Shown here: piece by piece, positions 26,401 to 35,013 of the stretch
How positions within the stretch are numbered: the stretch's first letter is position 1
Layout of the letters: the number at the start of each line of letters is the position of its first letter
Assembly (NCBI RefSeq): GCF_008035925.1
Contig: NZ_CP036264.1
Span: 6,419,641 to 6,483,640 of the forward strand
Direction: 5' to 3'
Origin: Stieleria maiorica
GTDB taxonomy: Bacteria > Planctomycetota > Planctomycetia > Pirellulales > Pirellulaceae
Length of the DNA: 64,000 nt
The notes under the pieces: model-generated
Databases searched by the model: none
Seen by the model: the letters and a program-made list of their open reading frames with translations, nothing else
What the model was told of the DNA's origin: nothing
Made by a program: the position numbers and the translations under genes

Positions 26401-27998
26401 TGGCAGGACAGACAGGCGGAATTGGCATCGGCGAACGTCTGCAATCCGCGTTGTGGATCGCCGCTGCGAAGGGCATCGTCGACCAACGTGGACACGAGCT
26501 CGGGGGAATAGTGCTGAGTCTTCGAAACCGGTTGTGTTTGGCGGGATTGCGATTCGTTGTTCTCATCGCGGGGTGGTGTCGTTTCGCCGCGCCAAATTAA
26601 CAGCGTCGTGTCATCTTCCTGGACATCGATGACGGGGTCGGCGGGAATCGTTCTCACGCCTTTCGAAATCCGTACCCAGTGGATGTTGCCGCGGCACCCG
26701 ATCCGCCCTTCGACCAACCGACCGATCGCCAGCTTTCCGGCAACGCCGTCTCGACCGCGTGACTGGATCGCCTGGTCTGCCACCGGTTTGCCGTCGACCA
26801 GCAAACGTACCCTGGTCGGCTGATAAACCATCGTCACGGTGTGGGGCTTGCCGTCACAGATCATCGCGTCGCTGTGGACGTGATCGGGTTGCATGCCGGG
26901 CAAGTAGGCGGTGAAGTTGCCGGTGCCGTTATTGGAAAAAATCTCCCAGTGATCGCCCGACCGCTTGGGATCGCTTGCAACCAGGATGTTGTATCCATTG
27001 GAATCGGGCAGCGTGACGCGACACTGGACCGTGATCGGCGGTTGACGATACGCGGAGCTGCCGTCCAGGAGTGTTCCCTCGATTGAAGAGGGACGCGGTG
27101 GCGGCGGTTGTTGCGGTGAATGGGTGCGCAGCTTCGGCTTCGGTCCGGCGGGTTGACCGTCGATTTGCGGCAACAACCAATGCAAGCCGTCCAGGTTGTC
27201 TCTCAGCCGAAGCTCCACGTCGTCTTGCGTGTGCCCCAGAATACCGATGGGGCCTTCGTAACCGGAATGACGGATCGCGGCCAAGAGCTGGACATCGTAT
27301 TCACCTTCGCCCAGCGGCAGGATTTTCTGCCCGCGTTGGTCACCGTTGCGTGTCATGCCGTTGATGTTCAGGCACAGCAAATACGGTTTCAATGATTCCA
27401 GCACCTCGGCGAAATCGTCGATGTGTCCGTGACCGTGGTGCAGGTTGTAGACGATACCGACATGATCGGCGTTGTGATGTTCGCGAAGGTAGTCACAGAC
27501 GGCGATCATGTTCTCCGGCTCGCCGCCCCAACCGCCGTGATTGTACAACCCGAGTTTGCTGCCCAGCTTGCCGGTCCGTCGGACCAGTGGCAGCAACTGT
27601 GACGCGGCGGCTTTCACACGATCGGTCTGGCTCTGCCCCTCGACCGGTCGCAACATCTGCCAGATCTGGGGGTGCATGTCGTGCTTTTCGAACAGGCGAA
27701 AGGCGTCGTCGTGTGATCCCCAAAACGCGAAGTACTCCAGCCCATGCTTCTTGTATTGCAGGATCTCTTCTTCGAACGTCGGTACATGCTCGGCGCGCCA
27801 ATCGTAGGCGACGCGGCGCAGCCCGAGTCGCCGGACCATTTCGGCGCGCTCGGCCGGCCCGCGTTTTTTTGCGTCGAAGGGCACGATGCACCAGGCGACC
27901 AGGTTTTCGTCGCGCAGGTTGGTGGGCGTTTCGGCAAAGCATTCTGCGATGACGGCGATGCACAGCAGGATCGCCAGGGGGGCACGTCGATGGGCCAT
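23472..27998 (-). CDS. Five-domain secreted protein: TIM-barrel epimerase-like, LamG, cytochrome c, DUF6797/beta-propeller, azurin-like cupredoxin
   Basis: 1508 residues with a signal peptide (ends CFAE). About 24-290 is a sugar phosphate isomerase/epimerase-like barrel. About 300-470 is a concanavalin-type LamG domain. A cytochrome c module has CLSCH (Cys529, Cys532, His533). About 690-1290 shows DUF6797 (IPRGVCVRVGDHGE) and a beta-propeller with DPDGNFYIASGNQGLM of PVC-type dehydrogenases. The last 135 residues are a cupredoxin with Cys1492, His1497 and Met1501, the azurin spacing, and the other ligand His in VVPHNW. It is probably a periplasmic oxidase/dehydrogenase passing electrons through heme to copper; the substrate may be a sugar. 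One frame, no break. Confidence 0.8.
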   Translation of the reverse strand: MAHRRAPLAILLCIAVIAECFAETPTNLRDENLVAWCIVPFDAKKRGPAERAEMVRRLGLRRVAYDWRAEHVPTFEEEILQYKKHGLEYFAFWGSHDDAFRLFEKHDMHPQIWQMLRPVEGQSQTDRVKAAASQLLPLVRRTGKLGSKLGLYNHGGWGGEPENMIAVCDYLREHHNADHVGIVYNLHHGHGHIDDFAEVLESLKPYLLCLNINGMTRNGDQRGQKILPLGEGEYDVQLLAAIRHSGYEGPIGILGHTQDDVELRLRDNLDGLHWLLPQIDGQPAGPKPKLRTHSPQQPPPPRPSSIEGTLLDGSSAYRQPPITVQCRVTLPDSNGYNILVASDPKRSGDHWEIFSNNGTGNFTAYLPGMQPDHVHSDAMICDGKPHTVTMVYQPTRVRLLVDGKPVADQAIQSRGRDGVAGKLAIGRLVEGRIGCRGNIHWVRISKGVRTIPADPVIDVQEDDTTLLIWRGETTPPRDENNESQSRQTQPVSKTQHYSPELVSTLVDDALRSGDPQRGLQTFADANSACLSCHRIGQHGGSVGPELTSIGKQRKPEELVESVLWPKRHIPPEYLAHLVLDESGRTHQGYLVRQDDEEIVLRDPASDPPAETAIAIDEIVLQREVGTLMPDNLAGAMSDEDLSGLLKFLFDLGSDRGLAMGEMDLLLSHAQAHSHGPAEFPIDRQPLHPDDWPSWQHPVNRDRVYDFYAKQAEFFRGHPANPPLLAEYPGLDGGDQGHWGNQNDTTWANDRWNLTELGAVMCGVVRVGKTTIPRGVCVRVGDHGELATCFNPDTLTYEAVWRGGFVHFSSHRHGFLDGLKIDGELLPIPEQSKPDQPFRYQGFYRTGDRVVFAYRIGDQDFLDAPDVKDGRFVRVVAPADSHPLREQLHHAPTRWPETIETEIQLGSGTPYAVDTIGLPFDNPWNALMFCGGHAFLPDGSALVCTMQGDVWRVTGFQFPSKTSSWRRFASGLHHALGIVADEDGIFVLGRDQITRLHDLNGDFEADYHECFSNAYQTSAAGHDFICGLERDPDGNFYIASGNQGLMRLSPDGQRAETIATGFRNPDGLGLLPDGTVTVPASEGSWTPASMICAVDPDRTGPLNERAAIPHFGYRGPREGVTPELPLAYLPRSLDNSSGGQVFVDSDSWGPLSGQLLHFSFGRGSHFLVLRDRVGGQAQGAVVPLPGEFRSGAHRGRFHPVDGQLYVAGMQGWGSYTPEDGCFERVRYRGGAAQLPTGFHAHENGITISFSMPLDVAIAGDPGSHFAQAWNYRYGPGYGSPEFSTRHFGVRGHDNVHIQSAHVLPDRRTLFIELPDLQKVNQLHLALQSAPDQFHQLFVTVHELDEPLADFPGYVATRKTIAPHPIVADLAMATRSVPNPYQKKLAGARDITIETGTNLSYTMRTMRVSAGQPIALTLSNPDVVPHNWALAKPGTIDRVGELADRLISDPEAALRHYIPATTDVLAHTDVVLPGERFTIYFNAPSQKGHYPYLCTFPGHWKVMNGVMIVE

Positions 27999-28089
27999 GG
28001 TTTGAGACTTTCAGCACCGAATAAAGAGGACCGAATTCGTATCGAGCGGCCCATTGTAGACGCAAGCGATCCGGCCGTCCGCCAGCCGG

Positions 28090-31023
28090 TCACGACTGGC
28101 TGGTTGCCAATCGGAGGAGCACGGCTTCGGCGCGTTGGCGTTTGCGTTGGGTCAGCGGTGGACCGTCCAACTGCAGAGCCAGCCGGAGCAGCGTTTGGGC
28201 TTGATCGTGTTGGCCACGCTTGTAGAGCACGATCCCACGGTTGTAGGGAGCCCACGCATTGGTCGGGCAAAGGCGGACGGATTCTTCGAAGTCGCGGTCG
28301 GATTCTGGCGTGCGATCGAGCCCCGCCAACGCAAACGCCCGGCCGTTGAGCGAAAACGCGAGCACTTGATGTAACCCTGCGGTTCGGCTGAGTTGGACCG
28401 CGGCGTCGAGGTCCGCCAACGCATTGTCCCATTCCCCCATTTCCGCGTAGATCTGGCCACGTGAACTCAGCAGATCCGGTTCCGGATCGTCCGATGACAG
28501 CTCCAACAGTCGCGTGTAGTCGTCACAGGCTTCGACGTGCTGCTCGGTGTACCAGCGGATCCATCCTCGCAAGCGATAGCCGATCGCCGCGTCGGGGGCC
28601 ATGTCGATGATTTCTTCGGCGACCGCGATCGCATCGTCATAGCGTTCCAGGCCTTCGAGCCGAATGACTTTGGCTTGCAACGATTGGACGGCCGCTTCCT
28701 GAGCGTCCTCGGGAGCGATTTCGGCGAGTCGATCGATGTCGGCTTCGGCGGCCGATTCGTCACCTTGCATTTGATGGGCGTAGGCGCGGCCGGAATAGGC
28801 ATACGGATCGTCGGGGTACTTTTCGATCAGTTTCTCGTAGTCTTCGAGCGCTTTGTCGTGGCGTTTGAGTCGCATCAGCACGGCGGCCCGTCGCAGGCGA
28901 GCGCCGTCGTACACGCCCGACAATTCCAACGCCCGATTAAAATCTTCCAGTGCCAGTTCGTCCTCCTGGCGGTCCATCAAGAAGCATCCCCGCAGGAAGA
29001 AGATGTGTTCATTTTCCGGGTCCAGCTCGCACGCACGTCGGTAATCGTTCAATGCGTCGTCGTGGTTGCCGGCTTGCGTGTGTGCGAACGCCCGATTGAC
29101 GTAATGGGCCGGTTGTTCGGGTTGTTGCTCGATCAAGGCGGATTGTTCGTCGATGGCCGCTTGGGGATTCTCGTTCATGCGGTGCAGCAAGGCGATTTGT
29201 TCGCGAGGTTCGGTCCACTGCGGCGCCAACCGACTCGCTTCGGTCAGAGCTTCCATCGCGGCGTCCAGTTCGCCTTGTTGCAGACTGAGTGATCCGAGCA
29301 AATGCAACGCGATCGGATTTTTCGGCTCCAGATCCAGCACCGCGTGGCAATCCGCCAAGGCCAGATCGCGCTGGTCGGTGGCGGCGTAACAGAATCCGCG
29401 GGTCAAGAAAACGGCGGGGGTTTCGACGCCCAGTTCCATGGCGCGATCACACGCCTGGATGGCCTCGTCAAACTCGCTTTGCATCTGCAGGATGCGACCG
29501 CGTAGAGCGTGAGCCTGCCCTTCGTCCTCTTGCAAGCGAAGTGCGCTGTCGCAATCGTCGCGGGCCAGTTCGAATTTGTTTTGCGACATGTACAACATAC
29601 TGCGATGCAGCCGTGGCGCGATCGCATCGGGCACCAATTCGATCGCGCGGGTCAAGTGCTGTAACGCCAGCGATTCGTTGTGCAGCTCGTCTTGCTGGTA
29701 CAACCATCCCAACATGGCATGGGTGGCGCCGTTGTGCGGATCGAGCTGAAGAATCGGCGTGAGGTCGTCGATTGCGGGCGCCAGTTCGTCCCGGCTGAGG
29801 TGCAGTTCCGCGCGGCGGAATCGGAACGCCGGTTCGCGCGGTGCCAATCCGATCGCCGTGTCCAAGTCCGATTGGGCCTGCTCCCATGCCTCCAGCCCCG
29901 CGTAGATCTGAGAGCGATGGAGGTAGAACCAGGCGGCCGAGGGGACCAGTTGGATCGCCCGATTCAGGTCGATCAGCGCCGCTTGATGATTGCCTACGAC
30001 GTAATGGTACCACCCGCGGCGGCCCAGCAGCGGTGCACACTTGGGGGCCAGTTGGATCGCATCGGAGTAAGCGCTGATCGCGTTTTCAAACGCTTCGCGG
30101 TTGGCAAATCGCGCCGCCGCGGCAACGTGCAGCGCCAGTTCAGATGGGCTTTGACGCAGCAAACGTTTCAGCTCGGCGTCTGAAGTGCCCGCGTAGAGTT
30201 CCTCGGTGTGTTCGATCCACGCACTCGTCTCCTGGAACACCTGCTCGGGCGTCAGTGGTGGGGCCTGCTCGGACGCGGGTTTCGAAACGAGCGATCGCAA
30301 ACGGCTGAGCCCCTGGTTCCACCATTTCACCAGCGGTGCGGTTCGGTCCGATGAAGGTTCGATCAAGCCGGCGGCGCGCATCAACGCATGGTCAATGCCG
30401 CATTTATCGATCTCGTTTCGATACCGGCTGAACGGTTTGATCCCGATTTTGGTGACGGGAGCCAAATTGACGCGGCGATACATCAAGAACGCGACCGGAC
30501 CGTGCTGGACGTCTGGGATCGCGATGGATTCGATGCGTCGGGTGATTCGATCAACCAAACCCTCGCGCCCGCGATGGCGGTCGACGCCGGGGGAATCGCC
30601 GGGCCCATTCGGGGCGGTTTCGATCTGCATCAACCGCGTCGCGCCGGGGAGCAACGCCAGGGAGACCATCAGCTCAAACCCGTCGTCCGAGTCGGCTTGG
30701 GCGATCAGTGTGTCGACCGCGTGAGCGACGACGCCGGAATAGTTTTCGATGGCGGTCGTCGAAATGCGTCCCGTCGATCCGACGTCGCCACAGAAATGCA
30801 CATAAAAAGAACTCGGGATCTCGGACAGTTGGGCATCCCCGGGGGCTTCCGCCGGACCGATCGGCTGGCCATCAATGGTTTCGTGGCGTTGTTGCCGGCG
30901 TCTCATCTCACCCAGCGAAGGAACGTTGAACCGTCCGCCACAACCCTGGCACTGCATCGTCGTTCCTGCCTTTGACGGTCGAACTTGGACCTGCTGACCA
31001 CATTGGCAGGAGACGGTAAACAT
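28090..31023 (-). CDS. Large TPR-repeat protein with N-terminal zinc ribbon
   Basis: 977 residues. The first 30 residues form a CQC...CQGC zinc-ribbon motif often seen at the start of planctomycete cytoplasmic proteins. Residues about 45-260 are a region with no recognised family. From about 290 to the end there are some 18-20 tetratricopeptide repeats with W-L/G-Y/A-F-A-P spacing (for example AWFYLHRSQIYAGLEAWEQA). TPR solenoids mediate protein-protein contacts. No signal peptide is evident. Encoded 91 bp upstream of the five-domain protein on the same strand, so it may be co-transcribed with it. Confidence 0.82.
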   Translation of the reverse strand: MFTVSCQCGQQVQVRPSKAGTTMQCQGCGGRFNVPSLGEMRRRQQRHETIDGQPIGPAEAPGDAQLSEIPSSFYVHFCGDVGSTGRISTTAIENYSGVVAHAVDTLIAQADSDDGFELMVSLALLPGATRLMQIETAPNGPGDSPGVDRHRGREGLVDRITRRIESIAIPDVQHGPVAFLMYRRVNLAPVTKIGIKPFSRYRNEIDKCGIDHALMRAAGLIEPSSDRTAPLVKWWNQGLSRLRSLVSKPASEQAPPLTPEQVFQETSAWIEHTEELYAGTSDAELKRLLRQSPSELALHVAAAARFANREAFENAISAYSDAIQLAPKCAPLLGRRGWYHYVVGNHQAALIDLNRAIQLVPSAAWFYLHRSQIYAGLEAWEQAQSDLDTAIGLAPREPAFRFRRAELHLSRDELAPAIDDLTPILQLDPHNGATHAMLGWLYQQDELHNESLALQHLTRAIELVPDAIAPRLHRSMLYMSQNKFELARDDCDSALRLQEDEGQAHALRGRILQMQSEFDEAIQACDRAMELGVETPAVFLTRGFCYAATDQRDLALADCHAVLDLEPKNPIALHLLGSLSLQQGELDAAMEALTEASRLAPQWTEPREQIALLHRMNENPQAAIDEQSALIEQQPEQPAHYVNRAFAHTQAGNHDDALNDYRRACELDPENEHIFFLRGCFLMDRQEDELALEDFNRALELSGVYDGARLRRAAVLMRLKRHDKALEDYEKLIEKYPDDPYAYSGRAYAHQMQGDESAAEADIDRLAEIAPEDAQEAAVQSLQAKVIRLEGLERYDDAIAVAEEIIDMAPDAAIGYRLRGWIRWYTEQHVEACDDYTRLLELSSDDPEPDLLSSRGQIYAEMGEWDNALADLDAAVQLSRTAGLHQVLAFSLNGRAFALAGLDRTPESDRDFEESVRLCPTNAWAPYNRGIVLYKRGQHDQAQTLLRLALQLDGPPLTQRKRQRAEAVLLRLATSQS

Positions 31024-31084
31024 GGTGCAGGGCTCCGCTAAATCGACAAGACGATCGCCTTCATTCTAAACCGCACCGTGCATT

Positions 31085-32392
31085 CTACCACCGCCGCTGC
31101 TTGGCAAACTGATACAGGATCTCCGCCCCCTGGTTCAACGAATCGATCGCGATCCATTCGTCTTTGGTATGGGCCTGGTCGATCGATCCGGGACCGAAAA
31201 CGACGGTGGGGATGCCCAGTTCGGCGAACTTCGGCGCCTGAGTGGTGAAGGCGACCCCGATCACTTGCGCAGCCCCGCTGACCCGCTCGGCCAGCGCGAC
31301 CAAGGAATCGGCCAACACATCGTTTTCGCCATCGACCAGCGGCTCACAACTGGTGTCCGGCGGCAGCATCTCGAACTCAACGCCACAACGATCCGCGAGC
31401 GCCTGCTGTGTTTGCCGCAGGATCGTGTCGAAGGATTCTCCCGGGACGACTCGGCGGTCGATTTCGATGACACAGCATTCCGGCACAATGTTCACGCTTT
31501 CCCCCCCACGAATCGTCCCGACGCTCAAGGACGGTCGACCGCACAGTGGATGCTCGGCGGACAGTGAATGCTCAGCGGACAGTGAATGCTCAGCGGACAG
31601 TGAATGCTCAGCGGACAGTGAATGTTCGGCGGACGGTGAATGCTCGGCGGACGGTGAATGCTCAGTGGACGGTGAATGCTCGGCGCTCTCGGTTTGCAGT
31701 TCGGCGGCGAGTCGCTCCAAGCCGCCGATCAGTCGCGCCATGCCATAGATCGCGTTGCGACCGAGCGCCGGGCGACTGCTGTGTACGGCGATGCCGGACG
31801 TGCGGATCCGCCACCTCAAGACGCCCTTGTGAGCGACCACGACATTCAAGTCCGTCGGTTCGGCCACGATCGCCAGATCGGGTTTCGGCGAAAGCAATGC
31901 ATCACCGCCATCGATGCGCCGGGCGAGATCGCGGGCGCCGATCTGACCCAGTTCTTCGTCGCAGGTCAACGAGAGGATCAGATTGGCGCGCGAGCGGGGA
32001 TCTTCGCGATTGAGACGTGCGACGGTGGACAGGATCGCTGCCATCGGGCCTTTCACGTCACAGGCTCCCCGCCCGTAAACCCGGCCGTCTCGCTCCAGGG
32101 GCTGGTACGGATCGATCGTCATGCCGGCCGCCGGGACCGTGTCTTGATGGGCATCCAATAACAAGGTGGGGCGGTCGGGATCGCCATCCAGTCTTGCGAT
32201 CACGTTTCCACGGCCCGGTTCGATCTGGTCGTACCGATGAGGTATGTTGTGACCTGCGAAAAAACGGCACAGCCAGTCGCTCATGCCCTGTTCGCACCAC
32301 TCCGGTCCCCGGTGGTCCTGTCCCATGGGGTTTTGGCTCGGAATCCGAATCAACTGGTTCAAGATCGCCAGCGGTGAATCATCGTCAATCAA
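31085..32392 (-). CDS. M20 family metallopeptidase (ArgE/DapE-like deacylase) with internal tandem repeat
   Basis: 435 residues. Two-zinc site: His82, Asp84, Asp112, Glu146/Glu147 and Glu178, in motifs LLLDAHQDTVP, GRGACDVKG, TCDEELGQ and VAEPT. The dimerisation domain carries SVGTIRGGESVNIVPECCVIEIDRRV. Between ELQTES and GRPSLS lies a 47-residue insert (about 237-283) made of repeated AEHSLS-like hexapeptides, encoded by an 18-bp tandem repeat. The family hydrolyses N-acyl or N-succinyl amino acids in the cytoplasm. The start is 19 bp from the divergent amidohydrolase start, so little room exists for separate promoters. Confidence 0.88.
   Translation of the reverse strand: MIDDDSPLAILNQLIRIPSQNPMGQDHRGPEWCEQGMSDWLCRFFAGHNIPHRYDQIEPGRGNVIARLDGDPDRPTLLLDAHQDTVPAAGMTIDPYQPLERDGRVYGRGACDVKGPMAAILSTVARLNREDPRSRANLILSLTCDEELGQIGARDLARRIDGGDALLSPKPDLAIVAEPTDLNVVVAHKGVLRWRIRTSGIAVHSSRPALGRNAIYGMARLIGGLERLAAELQTESAEHSPSTEHSPSAEHSPSAEHSLSAEHSLSAEHSLSAEHSLSAEHPLCGRPSLSVGTIRGGESVNIVPECCVIEIDRRVVPGESFDTILRQTQQALADRCGVEFEMLPPDTSCEPLVDGENDVLADSLVALAERVSGAAQVIGVAFTTQAPKFAELGIPTVVFGPGSIDQAHTKDEWIAIDSLNQGAEILYQFAKQRRW
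31541..31686. repeat. 18-bp coding tandem repeat, about 7.5 copies
   Basis: Units of TGCTCAGCGGACAGTGAA with small variants (TGCTCGGCGG, GGACGGTGAA) run in register from 31551 to 31676, with partial copies at both ends. Each unit encodes SAEHSL/SAEHSP on the minus strand, so copy-number change would keep the M20 reading frame. Confidence 0.9.
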
Positions 32393-32411
32393 AAGGGAGC
32401 CTCGCAGGCAA

Positions 32412-33443
32412 ATGAGTCAAACCGATCAAGATCACGCTCGGCAAGGCAACCGTTTCACGCGCCGCGCGTGGATGGCACGTACCGCGGCCGCCGGTGTTGC
32501 CGGTGCGGCGGGCATGGCCCACCGGACTGTCACCGCCCAGGCCGACGACAGCCAGGCCGACGACAGCCAGGCCGACGACAGCCAGGCCAGCGATCCGGCG
32601 CCGAGCGATGCTAAAGGGTACATCGACGCGCACGTGCACGTGTGGACGCCGGATACGAAATCGTACCCGTTGGACGATCGTTACGACGTCTCGGCAATGC
32701 AGCCGGCAAGTTTTACGCCCGAACAATTGCTGCGGCTGGCCGAGCCATCCGGTGTCCGCCGGATCGTCTTGATCCAGATGAGCTTTTACGGGTTTGACAA
32801 TTCGTACATGTTGGATGTGATCGAAAAACATCCTGGACGCTTTTCCGGCGTGGCGGTGATCGATCCGGACGACCGTCCGGCGGAGACCATGAAAGCACTA
32901 AAGTCCAAAGGGGTGCGGGGATTCCGCATCGTGTCGGGGAAACGCGATCCTGACCGTTGGTTGTCCGGAGACGGCATGAAAAAAATGTGGGCCTGTGCGG
33001 CGGACGAATCCCTGGCAATTTGCCCGTTGATCAACCCGGAATACCTGCCTTCGGTCGACAAAATGTGTCAGCAGTATCCCCAGACGCCCGTCGTGATCGA
33101 TCACTTTGCAAGGATCGGGATCGACGGCACCATCGGCCAGCGAGACCTGGACGCGTTGTGCCGCCTGGCCGAACACCAACAAACGCATGTCAAAACATCC
33201 GCGTTTTACGCGCTGGGAAAGAAAGCGGCGCCGTACACCGATCTGGGTCCGATGATTCATCGATTGGCACACGCGTTTGGAAGCGATCGGTTGATGTGGG
33301 CGACCGATTGCCCCTACCAGGTTCAGGGCGGACACACCTATCACGACTCGATCGATTTGATCCGGTACAAGCTGGACTTTTTGACCAACCGTGATCGCAG
33401 TTGGATGTTGCAAAAGACCGCCGAGAAGGTGTTCTTTACGTAG
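32412..33443 (+). CDS. Tat-exported amidohydrolase (Amidohydro_2/TIM-barrel hydrolase)
   Basis: 343 residues. RRAWMARTAAAGVAGAAG is a twin-arginine signal, followed by a 3-copy ADDSQ repeat linker (residues about 44-58). The barrel opens with YIDAHVHVW (HxH metal ligands), continues with VVIDHFARIG, and closes with LMWATDCPYQ, whose Asp is the catalytic metal ligand. These enzymes hydrolyse lactones or decarboxylate aromatic acids, and the substrate is unknown. It should work in the periplasm. AGGCAA precedes ATG 32412. It is divergent from the M20 gene. Confidence 0.85.
   Translation: MSQTDQDHARQGNRFTRRAWMARTAAAGVAGAAGMAHRTVTAQADDSQADDSQADDSQASDPAPSDAKGYIDAHVHVWTPDTKSYPLDDRYDVSAMQPASFTPEQLLRLAEPSGVRRIVLIQMSFYGFDNSYMLDVIEKHPGRFSGVAVIDPDDRPAETMKALKSKGVRGFRIVSGKRDPDRWLSGDGMKKMWACAADESLAICPLINPEYLPSVDKMCQQYPQTPVVIDHFARIGIDGTIGQRDLDALCRLAEHQQTHVKTSAFYALGKKAAPYTDLGPMIHRLAHAFGSDRLMWATDCPYQVQGGHTYHDSIDLIRYKLDFLTNRDRSWMLQKTAEKVFFT
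32541..32585. repeat. 15-bp coding tandem repeat, 3 perfect copies
   Basis: GCCGACGACAGCCAG occurs three times without a mismatch and encodes ADDSQ in the linker after the Tat signal. Confidence 0.95.
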
Positions 33444-33463
33444 ATCGGCTTTCGATCACAAAC

Positions 33464-33540
33464 TGAGCCGCAGACGCTAGCCTCGGGCCTTACAAGTCTC
33501 GAAGGGCAATCCAAGGCCCGCGGCTAGCGCCGTCGGCTCA
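33464..33540. repeat. 77-bp dispersed palindromic repeat, copy A
   Basis: An inverted-repeat element (TGAGCCG ... CGGCTCA) with inner arms GCTAGCC(T/G)CGGGCC. It matches 39937-40013 in the opposite orientation at 73 of 77 positions. Confidence 0.9.
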
Positions 33541-33615
33541 TAAAGTAGGTGCCATTGGGCTCGCGCCATGCGTCTGATTGCAAACGCAATGCGATCATTT
33601 GATGCTGACAGAGCA

Positions 33616-34737
33616 TTAGAGCGTCTTTCGCAGCGTATCGATCAATCGCTCGACGGACGCTTGATCGTTATAGCCGTGGATCGCAATTCGCAAGCGTCCG
33701 GCGTGGCACATCACGTGAATGTTCTGTTGGTGCAGCGCGGCATGAATTCGGTTTGCGTCGGGGTGCATGAACGCCACGATTCCCGCCAGATGATCGGGGT
33801 GATCGGGCGTGATCAATTCCACGGGCAATCGCTTCAACTCATCCAGGCACAGGCGAACCAGGGGGCGACAATGGGCATCGATCGCGTCGACGCCGACGGA
33901 CCGGACATACCGCAAACCGGCGTCGATCGCGTAGACGGCGGGATAGTTGGGCATGCCGACCGAGAAACTGGCGGCACCCTGTTTGGCAGTGGCCCGCTGG
34001 AATCGATCGGCATCGAACGCGTTTTGCAGATGAAACCAACCGCCCGCCGGCGCCGTCAATCGCGAGGCACTTGAGGAGGGAACCCCCACCAAACCGCCGC
34101 CGTGCGAAGCGAGGATCCATTTGTGGGTCGAGCTGACGATTAGATCAACGTCGCTTAGATCGAGCGGGATACGGCCGAGTGCTTGGGTGACATCGACCGA
34201 GATCAACGCGGGGCAACGCCGCCGGACCGTGCCGACGAGCTCCGGCAGATTGACTTTGTGACCATTAAAGAAACTGACCAACGAGGTCGTAACCAGCCGC
34301 GTCCGAGGTCCCAACAACGGAATCAAATCTTCGATGCGGAGCGACCACTCGTGCGCCCGCCAAATCTTGACCGTCGCCGGACATTGCTCGTGCAGCCACG
34401 GCGTCGCACCGGCCGGGAAGTCCAGGTCATTGATCACGACCTCGTCGCCTTCACGCAATCCCAGAGCCAACGCGGCCAAGTTGTATGCCTCGGACGAACA
34501 CGAGCACAAACTGACTTCGTCGGCACTCAATCCGTAAGCCCGGGCGATTTGTTGCTTGGCACTGTCCCAAACCACGGCATGCAACTCGCGCCCGTCCATG
34601 CCAAGCAGTTTGTCTTGGCCATACCGATGAAGTGCCTCGAGTACGGCCGTCGGCGGAATCCCTTCGGCGGCCGTGTTGAAGTAGGCCTTGCCCGAGAAGC
34701 TGGGGAAATCACGCTGTCGCGATGATTCGGTTAGCAT
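33616..34737 (-). CDS. Class V aminotransferase (cysteine desulfurase-like fold)
   Basis: 373 residues, fold type I PLP enzyme. Asp182 and Gln185 (SVDVTQALG) stack with the PLP ring and Lys206 in SSTHKWIL is the Schiff-base lysine. The N-terminal FNTAAEGIPP motif is typical of class V enzymes (isopenicillin epimerase/kynureninase/cysteine desulfurase branch). No conserved catalytic Cys loop of true desulfurases is obvious, so an aminotransferase or selenocysteine/cysteine lyase role is possible. Cytoplasmic. Substrate unknown. Confidence 0.85.
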   Translation of the reverse strand: MLTESSRQRDFPSFSGKAYFNTAAEGIPPTAVLEALHRYGQDKLLGMDGRELHAVVWDSAKQQIARAYGLSADEVSLCSCSSEAYNLAALALGLREGDEVVINDLDFPAGATPWLHEQCPATVKIWRAHEWSLRIEDLIPLLGPRTRLVTTSLVSFFNGHKVNLPELVGTVRRRCPALISVDVTQALGRIPLDLSDVDLIVSSTHKWILASHGGGLVGVPSSSASRLTAPAGGWFHLQNAFDADRFQRATAKQGAASFSVGMPNYPAVYAIDAGLRYVRSVGVDAIDAHCRPLVRLCLDELKRLPVELITPDHPDHLAGIVAFMHPDANRIHAALHQQNIHVMCHAGRLRIAIHGYNDQASVERLIDTLRKTL

Positions 34738-34835
34738 GGGAGCGTTTCACTGTTCAGGTAGGCGTTTGTCGCCGGTTGTCCGACGGTGTGTCAGCTTGAT
34801 GACGTTCGTTTCAGGTCGTCCAATCTCCCTCGCTC

Positions 34836-34900
34836 GACGGCCCGGAAGGGCCATCGTACCCGCAGGCAAAACATCGACGACTCGGAAAGGCCATCGTACC
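34836..34900. repeat. Two 25-bp direct repeats
   Basis: 34836-34860 and 34876-34900 differ at three positions and share CGGAA(G/A)GGCCATCGTACC. A related copy (CCCGGAAGGGCCGTCGTAC) lies at about 60188-60206. Confidence 0.7.
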
Positions 34901-35013
34901 AGCGGGAGGAACAACGGCTTTTCATCGGGATTGATTTTGATGACGGCAGTGTAGCGAACGGCTACAATGAATGTCCCGCCCGCCGTCCCACCCCCTGCCG
35001 TGCCTACTCGACC

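Noticed and set aside
31541..31686. CRISPR array
   Set aside because: The units are direct 18-bp tandem repeats without spacers and lie in frame inside the M20 gene.
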